DNA of 64,000 nucleotides, taken from positions 62,001-126,000 of the forward strand of contig CABPYL010000001.1 of NCBI GenBank assembly GCA_902461565.1. Reading direction: 5' to 3'. The position numbers and the translations under genes are program-made. This DNA comes from an uncultured Porphyromonadaceae bacterium. GTDB taxonomy: Bacteria > Bacteroidota > Bacteroidia > Bacteroidales > Muribaculaceae. Below the pieces are notes generated by a model. The model did not search any database, was not told where the DNA came from, and was given only the letters and a program-made list of their open reading frames with translations. Positions 52,880-61,285 of the stretch are shown here, one piece after another; position 1 is the stretch's first letter, and each line of letters opens with the position of its first letter.

Positions 52880-54865
52880 ATGAAACAGAACGAAAAGGGC
52901 TACACGTTGGACCCCGCCGACGTGGACCCCATCGACCTTCCGGAGAATGCGTTCTCCGAGTTGGGTGCCGACGAGGAGTATCGCCCCGTGATGCACCCCG
53001 CACGTGATTATCCAGAGGCTACACCTTACTCGGTGATAACAGGTCTTGTACTGGCTGTCATCTTCAGCGCGGCGGCTGCATATCTTGGCCTTAAGGTGGG
53101 TCAGGTGTTCGAGGCTGCAATTCCTATTGCCATCATCGCAGTTGGTCTTTCTTCGCGTCTGAAAAAGAAAAACGCCCTGGGCCAGAATGTAATTATCCAG
53201 AGCATCGGCGCTTGCTCAGGTGTTATCGTTGCCGGTACAATCTTTACGTTGCCGGCTCTGTACATTCTGCAGGGAACCCATCCCGAGATTACCGTTAACT
53301 TCCTTGAGATATTCCTTAGCTCGCTATTCGGCGGCGTGTTGGGTATTCTGTTCTTCATTCCTTTCCGCAAATACTTCGTAAAGGATATGCACGGCAAATA
53401 TCCTTTCCCCGAGGCTACCGCGACAACACAGGTGCTTGTAAGCGGCAACGGCTCCGCTGAGAGCACCGGCGGACAGGCTAAGGTGCTGGTGCTCGCGTCG
53501 CTTGTGGGCGGTATATATGATTATATCGTCGCTACTGCGGGATGGTGGAGCGAGGTCGTTACCACAACGGCTTATTCCTGGGGGCAGACGATTGCCGACA
53601 AGTTCAAGTTTGTTTTCTCCTGCAACACCGGTGCCGCTGTGCTTGGTCTTGGCTATATCGTGGGTCTTAAATATGCCTTCGTTATTTTTGCAGGATCCAT
53701 CTTCGTATGGTGGTTCGTAATTCCCCTGATGGGTACTTACGGCTCTGCCGAGATCGCAGCCATGAGTCCCGCCGCAATATTCTCGGAATACGCCCGCATG
53801 ATTGGTATCGGCGGTATAGCTATGGCCGGTGTTATTGGTATCGTGAAATCGCGCAGCATAATCGGCCAGGCTGTCGGCCTCGCTTCGCGCGAGTTGCGCG
53901 GCGCCCAGACAGGTAGCAAGGCAGTTCGCTGGCAAACCGATATTTCCATGAAGCATATCGCCTATTTCGTTGCAATCGCACTTATCGGAGTGCTGTTGTT
54001 CTTCTGGTTCGGCGTTATCCATACCTTCTGGCAGGCGCTTGTAGCATGGCTGGTGGTTACTGTCATCGCATTCCTTTTTACCACAGTCGCCGCCAATGCA
54101 ATCGCTATCGTTGGCTCCAACCCCGTGAGCGGCATGACGCTGATGACGCTTATCATCGCATCGGGTGTCTTTGTGGCAATCGGCCTCAGCGGTACATCGG
54201 GTATCGTTGCATCGATGGTTCTCGGCGGTGTTGTCTGCACGGCCCTGTCTATGGCCGGCGGTTTTGTAACCGACCTTAAGATAGGTTATTGGCTCGGTTC
54301 CACGCCTAAAAAGCAGGAGACATGGAAATTCCTCGGCACACTTGTTTCGGCTGCTACAGTTGGCGGTGTGATGCTGATGCTCAACAACGTTTACGGTTTC
54401 AGCGGTCCCGAAGCTCTCGCAGCTCCTCAGGCCAACGCAATGGCAAAGGTTATCGAGCCTATGATGATGGGTGGCTCCACTCCCTGGACACTCTATATCA
54501 TCGGTGCAGTGCTCGCCCTTATCCTTAACTGGCTCGGGGTTCCCGCCCTGGCATTCTGCCTCGGGATGTTCCTGCCGCTGCACCTCAACACTCCTATGCT
54601 TGTCGGCGGTCTCGTTTCCTGGTTCGTTGGACACAGCTCTAAGGACAGCGCCGTTTGCAAAGCCCGTACAGACCGCGGCACGCTCATCGCTTCCGGTCTT
54701 ATTGCCGGCGGTGCGCTCTTCGGAGTTTTTGCTGCAATCACTATTTTCTGTGGCGCTTCCGTACCCACCAACGGTGGCGAATTCACGCCCCAGATTCTTG
54801 GTCTGGTTGCATATGCAGCGCTTATCGCCTTCCTGTATTTCGCTTCGCGCAAAGCCAAGGCATAA
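52880..54865 (+). CDS. OPT-family oligopeptide transporter
   Basis: A 661-residue polytopic membrane protein with about 14-16 hydrophobic helices. OPT/YSL features are SVITGLVLAVIFSAAAAYLGLKVGQVFEAAIPIAIIAVGLS near the start, KYPFPEATATTQVLVSGNG, and SNPVSGMTLMTLII. Bacterial members import oligopeptides or metal chelates, energised by protons; the substrate here is unknown. I start at the ATG 52880 rather than the TTG six bases earlier. It follows mltD by 21 bases and precedes a MATE gene by three. Confidence 0.92.
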   Translation: MKQNEKGYTLDPADVDPIDLPENAFSELGADEEYRPVMHPARDYPEATPYSVITGLVLAVIFSAAAAYLGLKVGQVFEAAIPIAIIAVGLSSRLKKKNALGQNVIIQSIGACSGVIVAGTIFTLPALYILQGTHPEITVNFLEIFLSSLFGGVLGILFFIPFRKYFVKDMHGKYPFPEATATTQVLVSGNGSAESTGGQAKVLVLASLVGGIYDYIVATAGWWSEVVTTTAYSWGQTIADKFKFVFSCNTGAAVLGLGYIVGLKYAFVIFAGSIFVWWFVIPLMGTYGSAEIAAMSPAAIFSEYARMIGIGGIAMAGVIGIVKSRSIIGQAVGLASRELRGAQTGSKAVRWQTDISMKHIAYFVAIALIGVLLFFWFGVIHTFWQALVAWLVVTVIAFLFTTVAANAIAIVGSNPVSGMTLMTLIIASGVFVAIGLSGTSGIVASMVLGGVVCTALSMAGGFVTDLKIGYWLGSTPKKQETWKFLGTLVSAATVGGVMLMLNNVYGFSGPEALAAPQANAMAKVIEPMMMGGSTPWTLYIIGAVLALILNWLGVPALAFCLGMFLPLHLNTPMLVGGLVSWFVGHSSKDSAVCKARTDRGTLIASGLIAGGALFGVFAAITIFCGASVPTNGGEFTPQILGLVAYAALIAFLYFASRKAKA

Positions 54866-54868
54866 ATC

Positions 54869-56167
54869 TTGAAGCACCGCCGCGAAATACTCGCCATCGC
54901 AATACCGGCGATTGTAACTAATATTACAACGCCTCTGCTTTCGCTCGTCGATGTGGCCGTAACAGGCCATATCGGCGAAGCCGTTTATATTGGTGCAATA
55001 GCTCTTGGGGGAACGCTTTTCAACACCCTCTACTGGCTGTTCAATTTTCTGCGCATGGGAACTACCGGGCTTACCGCGCAAGCATACGGTGCTGCCGGCC
55101 GAGATTCGCGTGAACGAGATATCATTCTGTTCCGCAGCCTTGCCGTCGGGTTGGTAGTCGGTGTTGTGCTTTTGCTGCTCAGCCCTTTTACGGGAAATAC
55201 GGTGCTCTCGTTTATGGATTCAGACGACAACACTAAGCGTCTGGCTATGCAATATTTCAAAATATTGATTTGGGGCGCGCCGGCGGTAATGCTCACCTAC
55301 GGTCTTTCCGGGTGGTTCCTGGGTATGCAGGACTCGCGGGCGCAGATGTGGATGGCGATAACCACAAACGTTGTGAATATCGCCATAAGTCCGGTGCTTG
55401 TGTTTGGTTTCGGCATGAGAATAGCAGGCGTAGCTGTAGGTACACTTGTGGCACAATGGACGGGCCTTCTGATAGGTGTTGCCATCGTATGGCGCAGGTA
55501 TCGGCCGCAGTCCCCGGGGCTGCAAGCGATATTCAGGGCCGACGAACTGCTGAAATTTTTCCGTATCAATATCGATATTTTCCTGCGCACTGCATGTCTT
55601 GTGGCTGTTACGCTGTGGTTTACCCATGCCGGGGCGCTCCAGGGTACCGATATTCTTGCTGCAAACGCGCTGCTGTTGCAGCTGTTCATGCTGTTCTCGT
55701 ATTTTATGGACGGTTTCGCATTCGCCGGCGAGGCTCTTGCGGGAAAATATGCCGGGTTGGGTGATTCCCGTTCGCTTTTATCGCTTATCCGCTCGCTTAT
55801 GCGTATCGGACTTCTCTTCGCATTGGTTTTTAGCGCTGTGTATATGCTCTTAGGCGAAGAAGTGCTGAGGATGCTTGCCAAAGATGCACACGTGGTTGAA
55901 ACAGCTCGTAGATACCTTGTTTTTGCGGCTCTCGTCCCCATTTGCGGATTCATGGCATTTGTATGGGACGGTATTTTTGTCGGGCTTGTGCGCACGCGGG
56001 CAATGCTTATGTCTATGGCCGGAGCAATCGCCGTGTTCTTCATTATATATTTCGCAGCGCATCGTTCGGCAGGCAACAGTGCGCTATGGACTGCTTTCAA
56101 TGCCTATCTGATGATGCGCGGCGTGCTTGAATATCTGTTCTATCGTTTTAAACGACCTGTGGTGTAA
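54869..56167 (+). CDS. MATE-family efflux transporter (DinF-like)
   Basis: A 432-residue exporter with twelve hydrophobic helices. Family features are IAIPAIVTNITTPLLSLVDVAVTGHIGEAVYIGAIALGGTLFN and the matching half beginning LKFFRINIDIFLRTACLVAVTLWFT. MATE proteins expel drugs or metabolites using Na+ or H+. The start codon is TTG: the in-frame stop TAA of the OPT gene is only six bases upstream, and the next ATG would remove the first helix. It starts three bases after the OPT stop, so coupled translation is likely. Confidence 0.92.
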   Translation: MKHRREILAIAIPAIVTNITTPLLSLVDVAVTGHIGEAVYIGAIALGGTLFNTLYWLFNFLRMGTTGLTAQAYGAAGRDSRERDIILFRSLAVGLVVGVVLLLLSPFTGNTVLSFMDSDDNTKRLAMQYFKILIWGAPAVMLTYGLSGWFLGMQDSRAQMWMAITTNVVNIAISPVLVFGFGMRIAGVAVGTLVAQWTGLLIGVAIVWRRYRPQSPGLQAIFRADELLKFFRINIDIFLRTACLVAVTLWFTHAGALQGTDILAANALLLQLFMLFSYFMDGFAFAGEALAGKYAGLGDSRSLLSLIRSLMRIGLLFALVFSAVYMLLGEEVLRMLAKDAHVVETARRYLVFAALVPICGFMAFVWDGIFVGLVRTRAMLMSMAGAIAVFFIIYFAAHRSAGNSALWTAFNAYLMMRGVLEYLFYRFKRPVV

Positions 56168-56216
56168 GCGGGAAAGTTGTAGGAGTGCTTCTCTGGTGCT
56201 TGTTGAAAATAAGAGA

Positions 56217-56245
56217 CCCTCTAAAACTCAATGAGTTGCAGAGGG
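56217..56245 (-). terminator. Terminator after tRNA-Leu
   Basis: CCCTCT/AGAGGG outer stem with an inner ACTCA/TGAGT stem and a small internal loop. On the minus strand it is followed by TCTCTTATTTTC. It also lies 49 bases after the MATE gene and may serve both directions. Confidence 0.75.
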
Positions 56246-56252
56246 CCTGTTG

Positions 56253-56334
56253 TGCGCATGAAGGGACTCGAACCCCCACGACATTCGTCATTAGATCCTA
56301 AGTCTAACGCGGCTACCAATTACGCCACATGCGC
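56253..56334 (-). tRNA. tRNA-Leu (anticodon UAG)
   Basis: An 82-base tRNA, without an encoded CCA. Acceptor stem GCGCATG/CATGCGC pairs fully, the D-arm reads GTAATTGGTAGCC, the anticodon loop is CTTAGGA with anticodon TAG, a long class II variable arm follows, and the T-loop is TTCGAGT. It decodes CUA and other CUN codons. Confidence 0.97.
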
Positions 56335-56344
56335 TTTCACGGCA

Positions 56345-56376
56345 CAAAATTACGCAAAATAATCTTATCTCCCAAA
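56345..56376 (-). promoter_or_regulatory. Promoter of tRNA-Leu
   Basis: Minus strand: -33 TTTG (56373-56376), 20-base spacer, -7 TAATTTTG (56345-56352), full consensus, 10 bases before the mature tRNA end. Confidence 0.85.
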
Positions 56377-56415
56377 TTTTTCTGTTTTTTAAACGCCGGT
56401 TTAATCTTTCTTTCG

Positions 56416-57249
56416 TCATTCGGAGATGGCTGTTATAGCAAAAGGATTTTCAATGGCAGCTTCGGCGGCTTTTTGCGACAGAAGACGCTGGGGTGCGTTG
56501 AGGCGCGGAGGAAGATAGGAATTGCCTATAACATCGTGGCCGAACAATACACCATACCAGGTGCATGATGCAACGTAGCGGCCCACTGTGCGGCTCAGGT
56601 GATAGCCGTCGGCAGTAAGGTCGTCGCCCAGGGCGGATGTGCGGGCGTCCTGGATTGCAGTGCCGCATGGAATTACGCCTTTAAGCTCGGGGTTGTCTGC
56701 CAATGCTTTTTGGGCGGCTTCGACGATGGCACGGTACATCTTTAGCTGGCTGCGGTCGTAATTCTTGAAACCTTCGTGTTTTGAATCGGGAGAGTAAGCC
56801 CACGTCAAATGCCAGAGGAATACAGGTTTTTGGCCTACAGCCTTGCGTACCATACTTATCAGTGTCGGCAGATTGGCGAATGTGTCGTACTGTCCAGAGA
56901 AATGGCTTGCCTGCTGGAAAGTGATATAGTCCCATTCCTCATCGGCGAGGGCGCGCTTGATTGTACAGTCGGCAATGGTGTCGCAACGGCCGTCGACTGC
57001 AATTTTGCGGTAGCTGTATTCGCCCTTATCGGTTTTCATATTGTTGAAATGGCGGTCGATTGGGCATCCGGGGAAGTAGAGATTTCCGATAAGGATTTCG
57101 TCGCCGCCGGCAACGACGATATCGTGCAGTTCCTGCTCGAGAGCATCGACAGAGAAGCTGTTGCCTATGGCAAGCACTTTGACAAGGCGTGCCGACAGTC
57201 CTCCGGCCGCGAAAATAATGGCGAAAAGAAAGATGATTAATTTTTTCAT
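56416..57249 (-). CDS. DUF4886 SGNH-hydrolase-like exported protein
   Basis: A 277-residue protein with a signal peptide (MKKLIIFLFAIIFAAGGLSA). The mature part starts VKVLAIGNSFSVDALEQELHDIV, where G-N-S is the nucleophile block of an SGNH-type fold. It contains WDYITFQQASHFSG, and D-G-Y-H-L-S (ADGYHLSRTVGRYV) gives the catalytic Asp-x-x-His block. It belongs to the DUF4886 family. An esterase acting on a glycan or lipid is plausible, but no substrate is known. It is a single gene between tRNA-Leu and the ROK terminator. Confidence 0.85.
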   Translation of the reverse strand: MKKLIIFLFAIIFAAGGLSARLVKVLAIGNSFSVDALEQELHDIVVAGGDEILIGNLYFPGCPIDRHFNNMKTDKGEYSYRKIAVDGRCDTIADCTIKRALADEEWDYITFQQASHFSGQYDTFANLPTLISMVRKAVGQKPVFLWHLTWAYSPDSKHEGFKNYDRSQLKMYRAIVEAAQKALADNPELKGVIPCGTAIQDARTSALGDDLTADGYHLSRTVGRYVASCTWYGVLFGHDVIGNSYLPPRLNAPQRLLSQKAAEAAIENPFAITAISE

Positions 57250-57350
57250 GGATATATCTGGTTGCTTTTTGCAAATTTAGTAACAAAACGCAGAATAGCC
57301 AATAGCATGTGGCTCCATTCGGGATGATATCAGCTAATTATTTTAGAAAA

Positions 57351-57373
57351 GGGCGGCGCCGTCGGCGCCGCCC
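57351..57373 (-). terminator. Terminator of the ROK gene
   Basis: Perfect 10-bp GC-rich stem GGGCGGCGCC/GGCGCCGCCC with a 3-base loop, followed on the minus strand by TTTTCT. It lies 24 bases after the stop. Confidence 0.9.
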
Positions 57374-57397
57374 GGAGTATGCAGTTATGGATATGGT

Positions 57398-58600
57398 TTA
57401 GTTTGTAGTTTCGAACATCTGTCGGCGGGCCGTCATGCAGGCGCCAATGATGCCGGCTTTGTCGTGCAACTTGGAGCAGACAAGTTTGGTATCGCTGTTG
57501 ACAAGCTTGAGTGAATGTTTCTTGATTGTCTGTCGCACGGGCTGTATCAGATAGTCGCCGGCAGCCGACAGAGTGCCGCCGATAACAACGGTTTCGGGGT
57601 TGAAGATGTTGATCATGTTGGCGAGCTGTACCCCCAACTTAATGCCTATATCCTCCAGAAGGTCTATGCACAGATAATCCTCGGCGTTGATGGAATCGAT
57701 GATATCCTGCAGGGTGATGTTCTCGTTGTTCTGGACCTGTTTGGACAGTATCGAGACTTTGCCTTCCTTTATGCTTTCGAGCACACGGCGATGCAGAGCC
57801 GCACCGGAAACTTCGGTTTCCAGACATCCTTTTTTACCGCAGTGGCACATAATCTCGTTGTCGAAAGCATGGATGTGGCCAAATTCGCCGGCAAAACCTG
57901 ATTTACCCTCGTAGACAGTGCCGTTAATCACAATGCCAAGGCCAAGACCCCAGCCCATGTTCACGAAGAGCAGGTTTTTCTCGCCTTTGGCGGCACCTCG
58001 CAAGCACTCGCCGTATGCCATAGCGCGTGTGTCGTTTTCGATGCACACCGGTACTCCCATTTTCTCAGAAAGAATCTCGTTGAGAGGCGTCTCAGAAAAT
58101 ACGAACATGCTGTAGCAATATCCGGTGGTCGGATTCACACGACCGCCGATATTCACGCAGGCATTCAGAATCTTGCTGCGCTCGATTCCGCTGCCTTCAA
58201 TAAAATCCGTGGCAATTTTGCAGATTTCATCGATTGCAGTCTCCTGGGATTCCATATTGTATGCAATGTCGAAATCCTGACGAACCACCTCGCCGTTAAA
58301 GTTGCAGATTCCTATATTTACAAGACCTCGCTTGATGTCGATACCTAAAAAATAGCCCGACTGCGGATTCAAACCGTAAGTACTGGGTTTGCGTCCCGAC
58401 TTTGAATCGGTTTTGCCATAGTCGTTAAGGATACCCTCTTCAACCATCTCGTTAACGAGTTTGGTAACAGTGGGAATGCTAAGATTCAACTCTTTCGCGA
58501 GCTCTGCAATGGTGGAATTAAGATTATAAAAGAAGGATGTTATAACCTTTTTCTTATTGCTGCCTAATTCTGAATCGGTAATTATCTTTAAAGGAGTCAT
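57398..58600 (-). CDS. ROK-family transcriptional regulator/sugar kinase
   Basis: A 400-residue ROK protein. An N-terminal winged helix (STIAELAKELNLSIPTVTKLVNEMVEEGIL, about 30-62) is fused to a ROK kinase-like domain with the phosphate motif GYFLGIDIKRGLVNIGI, NDTRAMAYGECLRGAAKG, GWGLGLGIVINGTVYEGKSGFAGEFGHI and the zinc-binding CHCGKKGCLE. It is therefore of the NagC/Mlc/XylR type, sensing a sugar or sugar phosphate and repressing catabolic genes. The start at 58600 is chosen because the longer frame crosses the promoter. It is a single gene with its own terminator, and its targets are not visible here. Confidence 0.93.
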   Translation of the reverse strand: MTPLKIITDSELGSNKKKVITSFFYNLNSTIAELAKELNLSIPTVTKLVNEMVEEGILNDYGKTDSKSGRKPSTYGLNPQSGYFLGIDIKRGLVNIGICNFNGEVVRQDFDIAYNMESQETAIDEICKIATDFIEGSGIERSKILNACVNIGGRVNPTTGYCYSMFVFSETPLNEILSEKMGVPVCIENDTRAMAYGECLRGAAKGEKNLLFVNMGWGLGLGIVINGTVYEGKSGFAGEFGHIHAFDNEIMCHCGKKGCLETEVSGAALHRRVLESIKEGKVSILSKQVQNNENITLQDIIDSINAEDYLCIDLLEDIGIKLGVQLANMINIFNPETVVIGGTLSAAGDYLIQPVRQTIKKHSLKLVNSDTKLVCSKLHDKAGIIGACMTARRQMFETTN

Positions 58601-58621
58601 GCAGTGTTTGGTTTTATGGTG

Positions 58622-58653
58622 CAAAGATAACACAAAATCTAACTCAATGCAAT
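58622..58653 (-). promoter_or_regulatory. Promoter of the ROK gene
   Basis: Minus strand: -33 ATTG (58650-58653), 20-base spacer, -7 TATCTTTG (58622-58629), 21 bases before the start codon. Confidence 0.75.
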
Positions 58654-58678
58654 AGGTTATACACAAAAATTAACCAAA

Positions 58679-58859
58679 TAATTTTGCACAACACACAATA
58701 AATCTTTCAGTTATATCTCAAAATAGCTGTATGGTGCGTTCTGTTGTTTAAAAGCATAAGTTACCGAAATAACATATAGAATAAAAATAGGAGGAAAATG
58801 GCTATATTAAACAAATAAAGATATACAGCTGATTTTTAATAGGCTGAATATCTTTATTT
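58679..58859 (+). ncRNA. Candidate leader/attenuator RNA with six-codon frame
   Basis: A plus-strand -7 box TAATTTTG (58679-58686) is followed by about 110 bases, an AGGAGG sequence (58789-58794), a six-codon frame MAILNK-stop (58798-58818) and a 15-bp hairpin (58814-58858: AATAAAGATAT and CAGC arms). The hairpin is followed by T-rich sequence. Bases 58720-58732 can instead pair with the left arm and loop of the hairpin (58823-58836), with one bulge. The hairpin may equally be the terminator of the convergent tRNA-Thr. Confidence 0.35.
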
Positions 58860-58867
58860 TAACTTTG

Positions 58868-58940
58868 AGCCGCGAGTGGGACTCGAACCCACGACCTTTT
58901 CGTTACGAATGAAATGCTCTACCAACTGAGCTATTGCGGC
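58868..58940 (-). tRNA. tRNA-Thr (anticodon CGU)
   Basis: A 73-base tRNA without encoded CCA. D-arm GCTCAGTTGGTAGAGC, anticodon loop TTCGTAA (anticodon CGT), T-arm GTGGGTTCGAGTCCCAC. Two stem positions carry A-C mismatches (acceptor 6-67 and anticodon stem 31-39). Otherwise the fold is standard. It decodes ACG. Confidence 0.93.
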
Positions 58941-58962
58941 GGATGTCTTTGCTAATGCGGTG

Positions 58963-58993
58963 CAAAGTTACCACTTTTTTTTGATATTCCAAC
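58963..58993 (-). promoter_or_regulatory. Promoter of tRNA-Thr
   Basis: Minus strand: GTTG (58990-58993), 19-base spacer, -7 TAACTTTG (58963-58970), 22 bases before the mature 5' end. Confidence 0.7.
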
Positions 58994-59119
58994 CATTTTT
59001 GCCAAAAAGCTTTCGGGGTCCGTTTTGGAGGGTGTATGGATTCCGCATGGTGGTGGCGTATATCCGCTATGTGCGGGTTGTCTGAACTGCCGGAGTGTTT
59101 GTCTTGTTTTAAATTATAT

Positions 59120-59135
59120 CCGGCGGTGGCGCCGG
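59120..59135 (+). promoter_or_regulatory. Small GC-rich hairpin before the aquaporin gene
   Basis: CCGGCG/CGCCGG with a GTGG loop, 45 bases before the start codon. No T run follows and no TAnnTTTG box is seen in the 239-base gap after tRNA-Thr, so the aquaporin promoter is not identified. Confidence 0.35.
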
Positions 59136-59179
59136 CACTATTTTAACGTTTAATTCGTTTCACCAAATAATAATTATTT

Positions 59180-59872
59180 ATGAAAAAGTTTATTGCCGAA
59201 GGTGTCGGAACGATGTTCCTTGTACTTCTTGCATGCGGCAGCGCCGTTCTTGCCGGTCCTTCCATTGGCGGCCTGGGCATCGGTCTGTGTTTTGGTCTGG
59301 TACTTGTTTGTCTTTGTTACTGCATAGGCAATATATCGGGCTGTCATGTGAATCCTGCCGTATCTATAGCGGTTTACCTTGCCGGCCGCATGAGCGGTCG
59401 GGATTGTATCGGCTACATTGCATTCCAGCTGCTTGGCGCCACTATTGGCGCGGGGCTGCTGTACGGACTTATGAAACTTGGCGCAGGCTATAATTTCGGG
59501 GGCACAACCGGGGCGGACGCTTATCTCGCCACGAATGTCCTTCAGCCGGGTGCGACAAGCGGGATGGCTCTCCTTTCCGAGGGGTTGCTGACGTTTTTCT
59601 TTGTTTTTATTGTGCTTGGCGCCACGGATGCAAACAAGGGCTTCGGCAAATTCGCCGGTCTTGCTATCGGTCTTGCCCTTGGCCTGGTGAATATTGTTGG
59701 TATTCCGGTAGACAACTGCTCGGTTAATCCGGCCCGCAGTTTCGGTCCTGCCGTATTCTGTCCAGGGGCATGGGGCGATTTCTGGATTATGGTAGTGGGG
59801 CCTGTTGTTGGTGCGGTTATTGCTGTTCTGTGCTGGAACATGCTCGTCAAATCCCACAAATCTATTGAATAA
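59180..59872 (+). CDS. Aquaporin (MIP family)
   Basis: A 230-residue channel with six helices and the two NPA motifs (SGCHVNPAVS, about residue 58, and CSVNPARSFGP, about 180). The compact GSAVLAG start and length are like AqpZ rather than the longer glycerol facilitators. Aligned on AqpZ, the selectivity filter residues would be Phe, Asn, Cys and Arg; the Asn (in GLVNIVGIPVDN) stands where water channels have His. Water or a small neutral solute is therefore uncertain. Followed after six bases by the HdeD-like gene. Confidence 0.92.
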   Translation: MKKFIAEGVGTMFLVLLACGSAVLAGPSIGGLGIGLCFGLVLVCLCYCIGNISGCHVNPAVSIAVYLAGRMSGRDCIGYIAFQLLGATIGAGLLYGLMKLGAGYNFGGTTGADAYLATNVLQPGATSGMALLSEGLLTFFFVFIVLGATDANKGFGKFAGLAIGLALGLVNIVGIPVDNCSVNPARSFGPAVFCPGAWGDFWIMVVGPVVGAVIAVLCWNMLVKSHKSIE

Positions 59873-59878
59873 ATAATT

Positions 59879-60448
59879 ATGGCTCAGAATATATCCAATG
59901 CAGGGCTTGGACGTCTGTGGTGGGTTCCCTTGGTTACCGGCCTTATCTGCATAGGCTTGGGTATCTGGACTTTTGCCTGTCCGGCAGAGTCTATCAAGGC
60001 TCTTGCCTATGTGTTCTCGGTATGTCTTGTAATAGCGGGAGCTTTTAATATGGGGTACACTCTGCTTGCGTTCGGTATGCCGAATCGCTGGTGGAGCTGC
60101 GCTCTTGGATTGCTTGAAATTCTTGCCGGTGTATGGCTGCTTGCTATGCCGCAGGCACAGATGATGGCTTCATTCATTTTTATTGTGGGTGTGTGGATCA
60201 TCATTTCGGCTATAAACTCTATCTGCGAGGCCGGATTCCTGGCATCCTATTCTGCAGGCTGGCTTGTGTGGATGATACTCCTGCTTATTGCCACAGTGGT
60301 TCTGGCAATTATCTTCCTCTCGGGTCCCATTGCAGGCGGTGTCGCTGTCTGGCTGTGGATGGGTTTTTCCTTTATCTGTTTCGGATGTTTCCGTCTCTGC
60401 CTGGCGTTTATGCTCCGTGGCGTTGAAAAAGTTTCAGAAAATATATAA
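59879..60448 (+). CDS. HdeD/DUF308 family membrane protein
   Basis: A 189-residue inner-membrane protein with six hydrophobic segments in three similar pairs, the DUF308 repeat. GLICIGLGIWTFACPAESIKALAYVFSVCLVIAGAFNM is the first. E. coli HdeD helps survival in acid; the mechanism is unknown. It is six bases downstream of the aquaporin gene and presumably cotranscribed, so the pair may handle osmotic or acid stress (inference). Confidence 0.88.
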   Translation: MAQNISNAGLGRLWWVPLVTGLICIGLGIWTFACPAESIKALAYVFSVCLVIAGAFNMGYTLLAFGMPNRWWSCALGLLEILAGVWLLAMPQAQMMASFIFIVGVWIIISAINSICEAGFLASYSAGWLVWMILLLIATVVLAIIFLSGPIAGGVAVWLWMGFSFICFGCFRLCLAFMLRGVEKVSENI

Positions 60449-60560
60449 TTTATTAAGTATCAGCTGTCGGCGCGTTTAACAAATGTCAAATACGGCAATC
60501 TGCTGAACCTTGAATGCTCCGCAGCGTTGATTAATTAAAAACAATAATAATATACCTACT

Positions 60561-61142
60561 ATGCAATACGAACAACCACAGTTACCATATGCTACCGACG
60601 CTCTCGAACCGGTTATCAGCCAGAAAACCGTCGAGTTCCATTATGGCAAACACGAAAAAGCATATATCGACAACCTGAACCGTCTAATAAAGGGCACTGA
60701 GTTCGAAGACGATGAACTCGAAGACGTGATAGCGAAATCTTCGGGCGCGCTATTCAACAACGCATCGCAGGCGTGGAACCACATCTTCTACTTTTTTACA
60801 TTCGCTCCTGACGGTAGTCATGAACCCAAAGGCGCGCTCCGCGAAGCAATTGACCGGGATTTCGGGTCTTTCGAAGATTTCAAGAAAGCTTTTGTCGACG
60901 CAGGCGTAGGCTTGTTCGGCTCGGGCTGGGTATGGCTGTCGCGCGATGAAACCGGCAAGCTTTTTATCACCCAGGGCCCCAATGCAGGTAATCCCATCAC
61001 CACGGGGCTTACTCCGTTGCTTACTTTCGATGTATGGGAACATGCCTACTATCTCGATTATCAGAACCGGCGTGCCGATGCGTTGCAGAAGCTGTGGGAT
61101 ATCGTTGACTGGGACGTTGTCGAAGGAAGATATGAAGAATAG
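60561..61142 (+). CDS. sodB: Superoxide dismutase (Fe/Mn)
   Basis: SOD of 193 residues, the typical length. Metal ligands are H27 (VEFHYGKHEKAY), H74 (QAWNHIFYFF), D157 and H161 (FDVWEHAYYLDYQNRRADAL). It turns superoxide into hydrogen peroxide and oxygen in the cytoplasm. ITQGPNAGNPI is closer to the Fe type, but Bacteroidales enzymes of this group can use Fe or Mn, so metal use is not assigned. Ends with a terminator hairpin 43 bases later. Confidence 0.96.
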   Translation: MQYEQPQLPYATDALEPVISQKTVEFHYGKHEKAYIDNLNRLIKGTEFEDDELEDVIAKSSGALFNNASQAWNHIFYFFTFAPDGSHEPKGALREAIDRDFGSFEDFKKAFVDAGVGLFGSGWVWLSRDETGKLFITQGPNAGNPITTGLTPLLTFDVWEHAYYLDYQNRRADALQKLWDIVDWDVVEGRYEE

Positions 61143-61184
61143 AACAAGCACTTTAACATAAGCATAATGTGATGAATGGAAAGG

Positions 61185-61220
61185 GAGGTACCTGTGAAGG
61201 CACCTCTTTTTCTTTTCTTT
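61185..61220 (+). terminator. Terminator of the sodB gene
   Basis: Stem GAGGT-CCT/AGG-ACCTC with one A-C mismatch (61185-61193, 61198-61206), followed by a T-rich run TTTTTCTTTTCTTTT. Confidence 0.85.
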
Positions 61221-61285
61221 TGTGTAATGTGTGGACGCATGAAAAGGTGTCAGACGGGTGCGTCAATATGTCATATACAGTGGTC

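Noticed and set aside
53324..55081. Long minus-strand open frame (585 codons) opposite the OPT and MATE genes
   Set aside because: It lies wholly antisense to two clear membrane-protein genes, and its translation is rich in Cys, His, Asn and Arg with no fold signature. It is a codon-bias shadow.
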